DNA of 13,755 nt from Baffinella frigidus. Taxonomy: Eukaryota; Cryptophyceae; Cryptomonadales; Baffinellaceae. The stretch is taken from assembly GCA_026770585.1 (NCBI GenBank), contig MU647430.1, forward strand, positions 95,145-108,899, given 5' to 3'. Below are positions 6,765 to 12,719 of this stretch, piece by piece. The translations under genes and the position numbers were made by a program. The notes below the pieces were generated by a model. The model was not told the DNA's origin and did not search any database. It worked only from the letters and a program-made list of their open reading frames with translations. Within the stretch, counting starts at the first letter, position 1, and each line of letters starts with the position of its first letter.

Positions 6765-6869
6765 CGTATCGTAACATGACAGCGACAGTGCCCCTGCGAG
6801 CATCCGGTGGCGGGCTCTGGCAATAGCATGAGGCTCACTCCGCACGTGCTGTCCTCCTCGCTCTTTGAC
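6765..6869 (-). CDS. Candidate internal exon, 35 codons, unknown protein
   Basis: On the minus strand, GGCAG (AG at 6871-6870) opens a stretch that stays open to a good donor, GTATGT (6764-6759). It is exactly 105 nt, so both ends are phase 0. It would encode VKERGGQHVRSEPHAIARAR and then HRMLAGALSLSCYDT. The first part is basic and helix-prone; there is no recognisable domain. Both other minus-strand frames are also fairly open, and no partner exons were found, so the call is weak. It would be transcribed away from the ankyrin gene and towards the CTL-like exon. Confidence 0.2.
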
Positions 6870-6886
6870 CTGCCTCCAGTCACTTA

Positions 6887-7650
6887 GGGTCCACCGTCCC
6901 CGTCTTCACTGCAAGCAACAGTCGTCGTCGTTGGATCTTTTCTCAGTTAACTCTATTCGTGTTGTCGGCTGGTGATGTCTTTCACTACCGTGCGAAACGG
7001 TGTCGGGTTGACTAAACACGTCGAGGTACCCGTTTTCGGCACTCGACCTCCACGGGTTTGGCACTAACTTTTTTGTACCGACTGCTTAGAGCCCCGCACC
7101 AATTCCGGACGTGACAGTACTAAAAGGAACACTTACAATGGGTCCGGTTTTGGAGCCATTGACGCCTTCCCATTCGCGCGACCCCCTGCGAAAAGAGTCC
7201 GTTTTTGGAGCCATTGGTATTCAATTTGATGCCATTCCCATTCCGATGGACATCTTTACAGCCGGATTTTTGAGCGGCCTGATCTGCAATAACGACACCT
7301 CAAAAAAATTGAATGGCCGGAGATCCTTAGATTTTCCGTAAGGCCAAAAAATCAAATGGCCGGGGGCCGGGGGGGGGCCTTCAAAAAGACATAATTGTTT
7401 TAAGGAGCCCTTACAATTTTAATTTTTTTTGCTTTGCAAAAAAAATGATTTTGTTTTTCGTCGTTTTTTTCCGTCCCAATCGATGCTGCACGGCGTCCCC
7501 CCACTCCCCGCACCTCAACTGACCCACCCCCCCTCCCTCCCCGCCTGGAGACTGTCAAAGCACTTTGGTGCTTTACTCTCTTTGGGGAACGTCGACCCCT
7601 TAGGGGCTCCAACCCCGCAGATTGTTTGTGCAATTTAGTGTGGTCTGCCC
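6887..7650. other. Spacer with low-complexity tracts
   Basis: No gene is supported. GTCC(G/T)TTTTGGAGCCATTG... occurs at about 7142-7161 and 7199-7218 (GTCCG followed by TTTTGGAGCCATTG). AATTGAATGGCCGG and AATCAAATGGCCGG occur near 7308 and 7349. T8-GC-TTT-GC-A8 forms a hairpin at 7423-7445. The open frames are short and compositionally biased. Confidence 0.5.
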
Positions 7651-7684
7651 GGAATTCTTAAGTTGACGGAATTCTTAAGTCCGA
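7651..7684. repeat. 17-bp tandem repeat, two units
   Basis: GGAATTCTTAAGTTGAC is followed by GGAATTCTTAAGTCCGA. Each unit contains overlapping AATT and CTTAAG palindromes. From 7685 to 7895 nothing is recognised. Confidence 0.85.
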
Positions 7685-7895
7685 CCAGAAGCGCTGCCCA
7701 GCTTGCGTGTGCGTCACAGCACTGCTCCTCCTTTGGACGCAAGCAGGCTGAGCAGCTGAGGTTCAGGGCATGCTAGTCAGGCGGGACCTTAACGCATGTC
7801 TTGACAGAGACCTCGACTTCGAAAGGAAACACTCAGGCTTGAGATGTCGTTTTGTACAGGTTATTTGGACCTGGCGGCTAAAAAAAACGGCTTTA

Positions 7896-8150
7896 CTTCA
7901 GTGGAAACGGGAGACTGAAGTAACCTTCAGTGGATACGGGAGACTGAAGTAATCTTCAGTGGATACGGGAGACGTCTCGTAAGCGGGAGATTCAGAGTTC
8001 GAACCTGGCCGTGGGAGATCTGGTGTCTCACTGTGGGCTCTTATTTTTGCTGGCCATTTTTTGCCTCTTTTGCTGCTGACTGGAGAGTTGGGTTATTTGT
8101 AGTTCGTGTCATCGTTCGTGTCCTTGAGGTCCAATGCTCCCAACCCACAC
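7896..8150 (+). mobile_element. tRNA-Thr-like SINE-like unit with amplified 29-bp segment
   Basis: GTCTCGTAAGCG (anticodon-loop positions 7976-7982, anticodon CGT at 7978-7980) and AGAGTTCGAACCTGG (T-loop TTCGAAC at 7998-8004) have tRNA-like spacing, with a five-base variable loop between. Upstream, CTTCAGTGG at 7954 sits where an A-box/D-arm would be. The acceptor and T-stems do not pair properly, so this is not a working tRNA. The A-box part is the third member of a 29-bp tandem series (7896-7924, 7925-7953, 7954 onward). The trailing body (8046-8140, GCTGCTGACTGGAGAGTTGG...) recurs at 8780-8870. This matches the plan of a tRNA-derived SINE (Pol III promoter head plus unrelated body). That interpretation is inferred; no poly-A tail or flanking duplication is evident. 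Confidence 0.4.
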
Positions 8151-8192
8151 AGCGGGCGTCAAAGGGATTTTTGGCCTAGATCGGGCCACCTT

Positions 8193-8252
8193 TCCGTTAC
8201 CTTATCCGTACGAAGCCCCCCTATGGCCTTCCGGGTTGCCTACCGCAGGGTC
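8193..8252 (+). repeat. Dispersed repeat, copy 3 (GGGTTGCCTACCG family)
   Basis: GTTACCTTATCCGTACGAAG, then CCCCCCTATGG and CCGGGTTGCCTACCGCAGGG, about 80 per cent like the minus strand of 3357-3414 by eye. From 8253 to 8480 no feature is seen except a C/A-rich CCCGACC stretch near 8390-8420. Confidence 0.6.
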
Positions 8253-8480
8253 GAATGCGCCGTTTTGTATCATCTTACGGGCGGGGGAGTTCAAAGACGA
8301 GGTATCTTGTCATCAATCTCACGCATAAGATAGCATAAAACTTCATTTAAGCCAGTCATCTAACAAAGCAATCTGGAAATTTGGAATTACCCGACCCGAC
8401 CCAAAATCCAAACCAACCCGAATTCTACAACAGGTCTTATCGCTTGAGGGTTATTCAGAAATCCTCGAAGTCGAGGATAG

Positions 8481-9150
8481 CCCAACGATACGCCCTTCCG
8501 TAGAAAGTCCTTTAGGTCCTTTAGGTTTTAATTTCGCCCAACATATGCCAACGACACGCCGTTCCGTAGAAGGGATCTGCAGAGAAAGCATTTTTGCTTT
8601 CGGATCGCGTTTCGCTCTCCAGTGCAGAGGCTCGTGAAGAGGGGATAAAGGGTTGGTTCTCAAGGATCCGCAGAGAAAGGTCCTTCAGGTGGAGAAAGCA
8701 TTTCTTTGTTCGTGGAGGTGTCAACTTAGTCCGAGTGGCAACTTCTCAGTAGAACGACTCGGTCGAATTTCCCATTCCTTTTTTGCCTTTCTTGCTGCTG
8801 ACTGGAGAGTTGGGTTATGTGTAGTTCGTGTGTTCGTTCGTGTTCTATAAGTCCTTGAGGTTTCAAATGCGCCCGACATTGCCCACCGACGCGCCCTTTT
8901 GTAAAAAGCATCCGCAGGGAAAGGTCCTTCAGCTGAAAGCATTTTCTGGTTTGTGGAGGTTTCAACTTATTAGTCCAACTGGCGACTTTAGGTCCTGTAG
9001 GTTTTAATTTCTCCCAACATAGTCCAACGACACACCCTTCCGTAGAAAGGATCTGCAGAGAAAGCATTTTTGCTTTCGGATCGCGTTTAGCTCTCAAGTG
9101 CAGAGGCTCGTGAGGAGGGGACAGTGGGTGGTTCTTTTGGGGTGCTTGAG
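8481..9150 (+). repeat. Duplicated repeat cluster
   Basis: Two large similar blocks: 8508-8665 and 8987-9145, each with an AGGTCC-TTTAGG copy followed by GATCTGCAGAGAAAGCATTT, GCTTTCGGATCGCGTTT and CAGAGGCTCGTGA. Between them, 8665-8745 (CCGCAGAGAAAGGTCCTTCAG ... GTGGAGGTGTCAACTTA) recurs at 8908-8993, and the SINE-like body recurs at 8780-8870. Minus-strand frames through both blocks share HEPLH-RAKRDPKAKMLSLQI. I think this reflects duplication rather than a gene, as flanking residues diverge and no start or domain is recognised. Confidence 0.65.
8508..8572 (+). repeat. AGGTCC-TTTAGG dispersed repeat, fullest copy
   Basis: Contains TCCTTTAGG twice, TTTTAATTTCGCCCAACATA, TGCCAACGACACGCC and TTCCGTAGAAGG. 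Other plus-strand copies are at 8851-8908 (diverged) and 8987-9050. The unit has no reading frame conserved over all copies. Confidence 0.8.
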
Positions 9151-9426
9151 TTGATCCAGAAAATCGCGCTCGCCCACACACCGAACCCAAGTTAGCCTTG
9201 ATGAGGCTCATGGTATCCCATGGTTGGAGCATAGGAGCTTCAGCCACGGATACCCCAGAGGAAACAGGATTCCAGAAGGTGAGATTGCATGGAGGTGTGA
9301 GGTGAGATCAGCCAGATACCAAAGATGAGAGGAGAGAGATGTGGTAGTAAATGTAGAGGTTTACCCTAATGTACGGGAGTCAGCAAAGTGAAGGGAGAGA
9401 GAAAGGTGGATGTGAACAGGTTCAGG
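9151..9426. other. Purine-rich spacer, nothing recognised
   Basis: 9151-9245 is open on the minus strand (start MAEAPMLQPWDTM), but this frame runs straight into the repeats at 8726-9145. 9246-9426 is rich in GGAGG/GAGAGA. No exon, RNA or repeat relation is seen. Confidence 0.4.
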
Positions 9427-9538
9427 GTCCTTTAGGTCCTTTAGGTCCTGGAGGTTTTAATTTCGCCCAACATATGCGAGAATCGAGGTCCTTTAGGTCC
9501 TTTAGGTTTTAATTTCGCCCAACACATGCCAACGACAC
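9427..9538 (+). repeat. AGGTCC-TTTAGG dispersed repeat, two adjacent copies
   Basis: 9427-9477 and 9486-9538 each hold TCCTTTAGGTCC, GGTTTTAATTTCGCCCAACA and part of CATATG. The second ends in CAACGACACTTATTG, where ACACTTATTG is doubled and enters the inverted element at 9543-9690. Confidence 0.8.
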
Positions 9539-9542
9539 TTAT

Positions 9543-9690
9543 TGACACTTATTGACTTTATTCGAAAGTGAGAATGCACGGTGCAAGAATTGAGGCGAGG
9601 TTAGGAAAACGTCTGGGTTCTGCACCAGATTTTTCCTTCCCAAGAAACTGCCACTACCCATAAGGAAAAAACCACGAAGGAGCTTCCCGC
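9543..9690 (-). repeat. 155-bp dispersed element, minus-strand copy
   Basis: Reverse-complement partner of 5903-6057. It is flanked by AGGTCC-TTTAGG repeats on both sides (9486-9538 and a fragment at 9924-9942). This copy has an open minus-strand frame from MGSGSFLG to the stop near 9541, but the plus-strand counterpart is interrupted. From 9691 to 9910 no feature is recognised. Confidence 0.65.
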
Positions 9691-9910
9691 ACAAGCCCGG
9701 CGAACCGGACAGCGTGTCACTCCCCAATGGCTCCCCGCAGAGCACCCCGTTGCGTGGGGGCCTCTGCCTATTCCATACACAGTTGCCCCGGACTGGGCAA
9801 AAATGTATGGACCACTCTCCTTGCGGGCCACTCATACCACGCGAGGAGAGCAGAAAAACCCCTCAACCACCTAGGCCCCCACGTTGCGATGTGAGAAAAA
9901 GCCCTTCTGG

Positions 9911-9955
9911 AGCTTATGGAGCTTTAGGTCCTTTAGGTTTTAAGCTTATGGAGCT
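9911..9955. mobile_element. 19-bp repeat fragment flanked by 13-bp direct repeats
   Basis: AGCTTATGGAGCT occurs at 9911-9923 and exactly again at 9943-9955. Between them is TTAGGTCCTTTAGGTTTTA, the start of the dispersed repeat family. The arrangement looks like an insertion with target-site duplication. Confidence 0.6.
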
Positions 9956-9967
9956 GTGCATCCTCGA

Positions 9968-10012
9968 TCGGACAGGTGATGAGCCTCCCACTGAGGCTCA
10001 TCACCTGTCCGA
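9968..10012. promoter_or_regulatory. 20-bp perfect hairpin upstream of the ankyrin gene
   Basis: TCGGACAGGTGATGAGCCTC (9968-9987), loop CCACT, then the exact reverse complement (9993-10012), ending 97 bases before the ATG at 10110. The stem is strong enough to affect translation if transcribed. It might instead be a palindromic insertion. Just downstream, GACTCGGTCGGAGTTCCCAT (10035-10054) resembles GACTCGGTCGAATTTCCCAT at 8757-8776, so the leader has dispersed-repeat parts. Confidence 0.6.
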
Positions 10013-10109
10013 CCGAGCCACGCCGTTCCGAAGAGACTCGGTCGGAGTTCCCATTTCCGGATTTTGGCAGGGGTTCGGGGAGGGATCTTGGTGGTGGGCG
10101 AGAGGCGCG

Positions 10110-10676
10110 ATGGGCAAGGACAAGAAGAAGAAGAAGCGCGAGCGGGAGCCCGATGACAGCGACGACGGCTCGATGCAGGACGGGGAAGCGGGGGTGAGGG
10201 GACGGAAACGCGAGGCAGGCGACAAGAAGACGCGGAAAAGTTCCAAGGCTGGCGGCCACGAACGAGACTCCTCCGACGATGGCTCTGCAGCGGAGGGCTC
10301 ACCGAGGAGAGGGGGGGGTAAGGAGGAGAGGCGGCGGGAGAAGGAGGAGAGGAAACACGCGAAGAAGGAGAAGAAGAAGAAGGAGAAGCGGGAGGAACGG
10401 GGCAGAGACGAGGAGCGCGACCCCGCCGAGGAAGCAGCCAAGTTCTTCAAAGACGTGAACACAGGCTTGTTCCTCAAGGTCGAGAAGCGGCTCGGGAAGC
10501 ACACCTGGCTCGCCGCGCGCTCCGACCCCCGCGGGCGCCGCGCCCTCCACATTACTGCCGAGCGCGGCGACTTCCAGGCGACGCTCTTGCTCCTGCGGCG
10601 CGGGGCGAGCGCGGACGCTGTGGATGGGGAGGGCGACACGGCGCTGCATCTCGCGTGCCGCGCGAAACAATGGCAG
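10110..10676 (+). CDS. Ankyrin-repeat protein, exon 1 (Lys-rich N-terminus)
   Basis: ATG at 10110 opens 189 codons to a donor at CAG|GTGCCT (10677). Residues 1-105 are strongly charged (MGKDKKKKKREREPDDSDDG, then several K/R/E runs), probably disordered and suited to nuclear localisation or RNA/protein contacts. Residues 108-135 (AAKFFKDVNTGLFLKVEKRL) look helical. At 141-173 an ankyrin repeat reads GRRALHITAERGDFQATLLL and then LRRGASADAVD. At 174-189 a second begins GDTALHLACRAKQWQ and is cut by the intron. Ankyrin repeats bind protein partners. The frame is open further upstream to 9714, but that part is dispersed repeat; I prefer the ATG at 10110 since protein-like composition starts there. 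The basic tail plus few repeats recalls NF-kappa-B-inhibitor-like proteins, but this is only a guess. Confidence 0.75.
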
Positions 10677-10930
10677 GTGCCTGTGCTTTGGACTTTGGGC
10701 TTTGGAGGTCAGGGTGTGTGGCTGGTGCACGGGGTTGGAGTGAAGGGTTCGGGGTTTGGGGTCTGGGGTGTGAGGTACCGCTCGCCCTAAACCCCAATCC
10801 CGCACCACTGGCTGGTGCCAGAAACCCTGCACCCTCAACCTTAAACCCTCAGCCCTGAGCCCTGAGCCCTATGCCCTAAGCCCTCAGCCCTCAGCCCTCA
10901 GCCCTCAGCCCTCAGCCCTCAGCCCTGAGC
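10677..10930. repeat. Opposed G-rich and C-rich heptamer arrays in intron 1
   Basis: Intron 1 starts G-rich (TTTGGGCTTTGGAGG, GGGTTCGGGGTTTGGGG to about 10770) and turns at about 10785 into CCCTAAA/CCCTGAG units, ending in a clean CCCTCAG array (about 10880-10926). The G- and C-rich halves could pair. Confidence 0.8.
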
Positions 10931-10954
10931 CTTACAACCCGAAACAGGGGGCAG

Positions 10955-11000
10955 AAATGGTGGTGGGGAGGGGCGCGAGGCACGAGAAGAAGCGCTGCTT
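10955..11000 (+). pseudogene. Possible decayed copy of ankyrin exon 2
   Basis: GTGGTGGGGAGGGGCGCGAGG (about 10968-10988) resembles CTGGTGGAGAGGGGCGC of exon 2. It follows a GGGGGCAG that looks like an acceptor. CCGAAACAGGGGG recurs downstream (about 11048-11060), so a larger unit was copied. Homology is short. Confidence 0.3.
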
Positions 11001-11082
11001 TGCCCCAACCTCCAACCCCTAACCCCTACACAGTAAAAACCCGAAATCCGAAACAGGGGGTAGATCTCCTTGGTGGCCATTT

Positions 11083-11215
11083 AGAAGCGACCGAGGACCT
11101 GTTCACCTTGAATTCAAGGTGAAATTCCGGTTAGGTTCTTGGGCAATAGATAAGATTCTAGTACAAATCGTTTAGATGGACTGTATCCGTGAAGCCCTCG
11201 CTGGCTGCTAAGTGG
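11083..11215 (+). mobile_element. Palindrome-bearing dispersed element, copy 1
   Basis: Shared with 12254-12419: GCGACCGAGGA, then a hairpin, GGTTAG, ATAAGATTCTAGTA, TTTAGATGGACTG, TCCGTGA and GGCTG-TAAGTGG. In this copy the hairpin is a perfect 22-bp palindrome (TTCACCTTGAA and its reverse complement, 11102-11123). The right end overlaps a decayed ankyrin exon. Confidence 0.65.
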
Positions 11216-11245
11216 AGGGGCGCGAGCCAACTCGCCAACCTCAAA
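11201..11245 (+). pseudogene. Decayed copy of ankyrin exon 2
   Basis: CTGGCTGCTAAGTGGAGG, then GGCGCGAGCCAACTCGCC and AACCTCAAAGG, encodes LAAKWRGASQLANLKG. It matches VADLLVERGASQIANLHG of exon 2, with a small deletion in the DLLVE part. It ends at a possible GTACCG donor. From 11246 to 11291 nothing is recognised. Confidence 0.55.
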
Positions 11246-11291
11246 GGGTACCGCCAATTCGTAACTACCACCACGAAAAACAAATGCAACG

Positions 11292-11438
11292 ATCTCATAT
11301 GAAAACGGTTTTAATTTAAAACTTTAGGAATCAATGAAAACTACTCAACGAATGCTTTAATATTACTAATAAAGATCATGTTGTGAGGTAAATTTCATTA
11401 CCCAGAAGTTTCAAATTAAAACCGTTTTCATATGAGAT
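11292..11438. mobile_element. 147-bp inverted-repeat element (family A, copy 1)
   Basis: Left arm 11292-11324 starts ATCTCATATGAAAACGG; the right arm 11406-11438 is its reverse complement with one mismatch in 33. The A/T-rich interior also shows weaker symmetry (AATGAAA...TTTCATT). The family is supported by the second copy at 13308-13451. The size and structure suggest a non-autonomous MITE-type element; it has no ORF and no clear target duplication. Confidence 0.75.
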
Positions 11439-11472
11439 GTGCGAAGGGCACTGTGCGGCAAAGGCTGAAGGC

Positions 11473-11660
11473 TAGAGCCATTCCGGTAGGACTTGTCGCG
11501 TTTTCGACTTCGAGATTTCAGTATTTCAGACTTCAAAAAGGTTTTAAAGGGCGTAAAATGTTTTAAAACACACCGTTTCAAATCTCATGGTACACATGAA
11601 GTCTCGAAGTCTCGAAGTCTCGAAATCGAAAACGCGACAAGTCCTACCGGAATAGCTCTA
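11473..11660. mobile_element. 188-bp TA-flanked inverted-repeat element abutting exon 2
   Basis: The left end TAGAGCCATTCCGGTAGG is mirrored by the right end TAGAGCTATTCCGGTAGG on the other strand; the arms extend about 46 bases through CTTGTCGCGTTTTCGA with two or three differences. TA at each outer end fits the TA target duplication of Tc1/mariner-type MITEs. The interior carries three tandem GTCTCGAA units near the right arm. The right end (11660) lies five bases before exon 2, so CACAG|GTGG follows the element directly. The branch point and upstream acceptor context must therefore come from the element. Confidence 0.8.
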
Positions 11661-11665
11661 CACAG

Positions 11666-11758
11666 GTGGCGGACCTACTGGTGGAGAGGGGCGCTTCTCA
11701 GATCGCAAACCTCCACGGAGAGCTCCCGGCAGCCCTCGGCCTCGACGCCGCGCTCCAG
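11666..11758 (+). CDS. Ankyrin-repeat protein, exon 2
   Basis: The exon runs from CACAG|GTGG to CCAG|GTCC, exactly 31 codons in phase 0 at both ends, joining exon 1 without a shift. It encodes VADLLVERGASQIANLHGEL and then PAALGLDAALQ. It completes the second ankyrin repeat started in exon 1 (GDTALHLACRAKQWQ + VADLLVERGAS...), with the LLxERGA helix turn and N-xxG-xxPAAL of a canonical repeat. Its acceptor region is the end of the inverted-repeat element at 11473-11660. Decayed relatives lie at 10955-11000, 11201-11245 and perhaps 12404-12452, and a copy of its 3' edge lies at 11896-11914. This agreement of phase, domain continuity and splice sites is the best exon evidence in the window. Confidence 0.75.
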
Positions 11759-11895
11759 GTCCAGCCGCGTCCTTTTATTGGAGGAGGAGCCCGCGCCCGC
11801 ACTCAGAAAACTACGAGTCCATCTATCCACCCCCTAGGTCCCTAGGGATATCCTACCGTAGGAAATGCATACGCGTCCGGTTTGTACCAGGAATA

Positions 11896-12041
11896 TGCAC
11901 GCCGCTCTCCAGGTCCCACGCCAGAGGCTTGGAAGCATCCACTTTTGACATCTTTCAGGGGGAATCCACTGCATACTCAAGTCAACCACGCCAGATCTGG
12001 CGTGGATAAGGCGTCGGTTTTCCTCGAGCCCTCTGGCGTGG
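11896..12041. repeat. Copy of exon 2 edge and nested palindromes
   Basis: ACGCCGCTCTCCAGGTCCCA at about 11898 repeats the 3' edge of exon 2 (ACGCCGCGCTCCAGGTCCA). Immediately after, CCACGCCAGAGG (11916-11927) faces CCTCTGGCGTGG (12030-12041). Between them lies a perfect 20-bp palindrome, CCACGCCAGATCTGGCGTGG (11986-12005). The same half-site CCACGCCAGA thus occurs four times, two per strand. Confidence 0.75.
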
Positions 12042-12071
12042 TCTAGTCGCGTGCTTTCATTTCATCTGGCG

Positions 12072-12232
12072 GAGTGTTCCTGGGGAATACGATTTCGGGG
12101 ATCTCCGATCCGATTTGCAACGAAAATTGCTACACAATCTCTTTGAGACGTGACTGGATGCTTCAGGTGTATAGTAATTTTCGTTGCAAATCAGATCGGG
12201 GATCCCCGAAATCGTATTTCTGAGGAATACTC
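12072..12232. mobile_element. 161-bp inverted-repeat element (family B)
   Basis: Arms of about 60 bases: left GAGTGTTCCTGGGGAATACG, ATTTCGGGGATCTCCGATC, GATTTGCAACGAAAATTGC; the right arm is its reverse complement with roughly ten differences. The interior is about 40 bases. The inner arm (GCAACGAAAATTACTACA) recurs as remnants in the Cys-rich gene (181-246, about 1003-1075, 1690-1740). It lies in intron 2 of the ankyrin gene and has no ORF. Confidence 0.75.
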
Positions 12233-12253
12233 GTGACTTCGGAGTTGCCACTC

Positions 12254-12419
12254 AGCAGCGACCGAGGATATTTCCCCCCAGATTCTCGGGGGAAATGCGG
12301 TTAGAATCCAATGCAAATGGATAAGATTCTAGTAGCAATGGTTTAGATGGACTGCATCCGTGATGACCCCGGTGGTTAGATGGACTGCATCCGTGAAGAC
12401 CCCGGTGGCTGATAAGTGG
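12254..12419 (+). mobile_element. Palindrome-bearing dispersed element, copy 2
   Basis: Aligned with 11083-11215. At the place of the 22-bp palindrome this copy has a different stem, ATTTCCCCC (12270-12278) pairing with GGGGGAAAT (12288-12296). A 33-bp segment (TTAGATGGACTGCATCCGTG...) is tandemly doubled here (12343-12375, 12376-12408). The end GTGGCTGATAAGTGG continues as a frame VADKWYRDDAGKWQTT up to CAG|GTAC (12452), a weak relic of ankyrin exon 2 without an acceptor AG. Confidence 0.65.
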
Positions 12420-12518
12420 TACCGGGACGACGCCGGAAAGTGGCAAACCACAGGTACAAATCGATATTGGTGCGCGATCCCCAGGATGCCTTGCGTTTTT
12501 CGTTCCTCTCTGGCTTAG

Positions 12519-12561
12519 GGTCTAGGGGTCAGGGCCGGTAAGAGGCTCTGCCCCCTAGACC
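12519..12561. repeat. Hairpin with 18-bp arms
   Basis: GGTCTAGGGGTCAGGGCC (12519-12536) and GGCTCTGCCCCCTAGACC (12544-12561) are reverse complements with two mismatches around a 7-base loop. It lies within intron 2. From 12562 to 12719 nothing else is recognised. Confidence 0.7.
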
Positions 12562-12719
12562 ATGAGCAAGAGCCGCATCTTGTGGCAGGGGGTGATAGAC
12601 TCAGCGTTTCTGGGAAGGTCACACGAGAGGGAAGATCATCTCCAGGGACCTACCCGGAGTCGTATATCACCAAGTAAACAACGTATACGAAGAAAATAAA
12701 ACATGATGTGTGTGTGCAG

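Noticed and set aside
6783-6886. Plus-strand terminal exon RQCPCEHPVAG... ending in TAG
   Set aside because: The pyrimidine tract is about 30 bases from the AG, no upstream exon is found, and the minus-strand alternative has better borders; neither is firm.
7954-8017. Functional tRNA-Thr gene
   Set aside because: The anticodon and T-loops are tRNA-like but the acceptor ends (TGAAGTA and CGTGGGA) do not pair and the T-stem is broken.
9714-10109. N-terminal extension of the ankyrin frame
   Set aside because: The 132 codons before the ATG at 10110 consist of dispersed repeats, the 13-bp duplication and the 20-bp hairpin, so they are probably leader or intergenic.
10001-10838. Long minus-strand open frames opposite the ankyrin exon
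   Set aside because: They are shadows of the Lys/Glu- and G/C-rich exon 1, reading as Ser/Phe or Leu/Pro low complexity.
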